Position numbers and translations under genes: made by a program
Shown here: positions 5,621 through 5,978 of the stretch, piece by piece
How positions within the stretch are numbered: position 1 is the stretch's first letter
Layout: each line of letters opens with the position of its first letter
Notes under the pieces: model-generated
What the model was told of the DNA's origin: nothing
The model's input: only the letters and a program-made list of their open reading frames with translations
The model's database searches: none
Assembly (NCBI GenBank): GCA_035541775.1
Contig: DATKMP010000076.1
Span: 1 to 5,978, forward strand
Source of the DNA: DATKMP01 sp035541775
Lineage (GTDB): Bacteria > Bacteroidota > Ignavibacteria > UBA10030
Length of the DNA stretch: 5,978 nt
Reading direction: 5' to 3'

Positions 5621-5978
5621 ATGGTTCGTAATTATCTCTATGTTTTTGCCGGCGGCGGACTCGGTGCGTCGGTGCGGTACTGGATTTCCGGATTGATTCC
5701 GCGCTGGTTCGACAGCGGGTTTCCGTACGCCAATCTCTTTATTAACGTTTCAGGAAGTTTTTTGATCGGGCTGTTGATGACGTCGTTAGAAGACCGCTTT
5801 CTCGTGTCGCCGTCGCTGCGTGTGTTCTTAACCATCGGCATTCTCGGCGGATACACAACGTTTTCATCGTTCAGTTATGAAGCCGTTGCATTGTTGAACA
5901 GCGGAGAAATTTTTCGAGCGTCAATCTTTATTCTGCTGTCGTTCGGACTGTGTTTAGCCGGAACATTTCTTGGCGCGA
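5621..5978 (+). CDS. crcB: CrcB/Fluc fluoride ion channel (3' end outside the window)
   Basis: From the ATG at 5621 the frame stays open for 119 codons to the window edge. Family members are usually about 120-130 residues, so only the last few are missing. Four hydrophobic segments are visible (about 4-24, 37-57, 66-90 and 99-119). The family signatures are present: GGLGASVRYW at 12-21, INVSGSFLIG at 41-50, with the pore asparagine N42, and GILGGYTTFSSFSYE at 73-87, with the two fluoride-coordinating phenylalanines F81 and F84. CrcB works as an antiparallel dimer in the inner membrane that lets fluoride out of the cell. A strong AAGGAAG (5611-5617) sets the start, 18 bases after the methyltransferase stop. 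No fluoride riboswitch is visible upstream, so expression is probably constitutive with the cluster. The stretch FPYANL (34-39) has Asn where Thr is common in this family. Confidence 0.95.
   Translation, partial: MVRNYLYVFAGGGLGASVRYWISGLIPRWFDSGFPYANLFINVSGSFLIGLLMTSLEDRFLVSPSLRVFLTIGILGGYTTFSSFSYEAVALLNSGEIFRASIFILLSFGLCLAGTFLGA

Overview
The window is an ordinary-looking, densely packed bacterial chromosome segment with six protein-coding genes (four complete, one cut at each end). No rRNA, tRNA, CRISPR array, insertion sequence or phage gene is visible. The base composition looks moderate, with no obvious break along the window. Recognisable Shine-Dalgarno sites (GAGG, AGAGG, AAGGAAG) and sigma70-like promoters (TTGCAG-17-TACTAT, TTGAAA-17-TACATT, TATAAT) point to a typical bacterium and argue mildly against classical Bacteroidia. 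The gene set does not fix the phylum. A Gram-negative environmental lineage near Bacteroidota/Chlorobiota/Ignavibacteriota is only a guess.

Left part (1-1073, minus strand): a two-gene operon. It starts with a membrane protein made of a cyclic-nucleotide-binding domain, a DUF1003 domain and a coiled coil. This runs, with a 4-base GTGA stop/start overlap, into the N-terminal 60 codons of a PduO-type cob(I)alamin adenosyltransferase, which leaves the window. That partial gene starts with GTG and has no stop in the window, so a simple ATG-to-stop search misses it.

Middle (1074-3787): a divergent intergenic region of about 250 bases carries promoters for both directions. Then come a predicted secreted two-HKD phospholipase D superfamily protein, whose layout recalls the PLD3/PLD4/poxvirus branch, and after 61 bases a complete alanine dehydrogenase with all expected catalytic residues. 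A long imperfect hairpin lies in the short leader just before the alanine dehydrogenase ribosome binding site. A strong intrinsic terminator follows the alanine dehydrogenase gene.

Right part (3801-5978, plus strand): a new promoter followed by a tight cluster of a D-hexose-6-phosphate mutarotase-like protein, a SpoU/TrmH-family RNA 2'-O-methyltransferase (7-base gap) and a CrcB/Fluc fluoride channel (18-base gap, cut by the window edge). These look co-transcribed but have no obvious shared pathway.

I found no clear new multi-gene system. The points most worth a second look are the PLD3/4-like secreted bacterial protein, the translational coupling of a cyclic-nucleotide-sensing DUF1003 protein to a cobalamin adenosyltransferase, and the hairpin in the alanine dehydrogenase leader.
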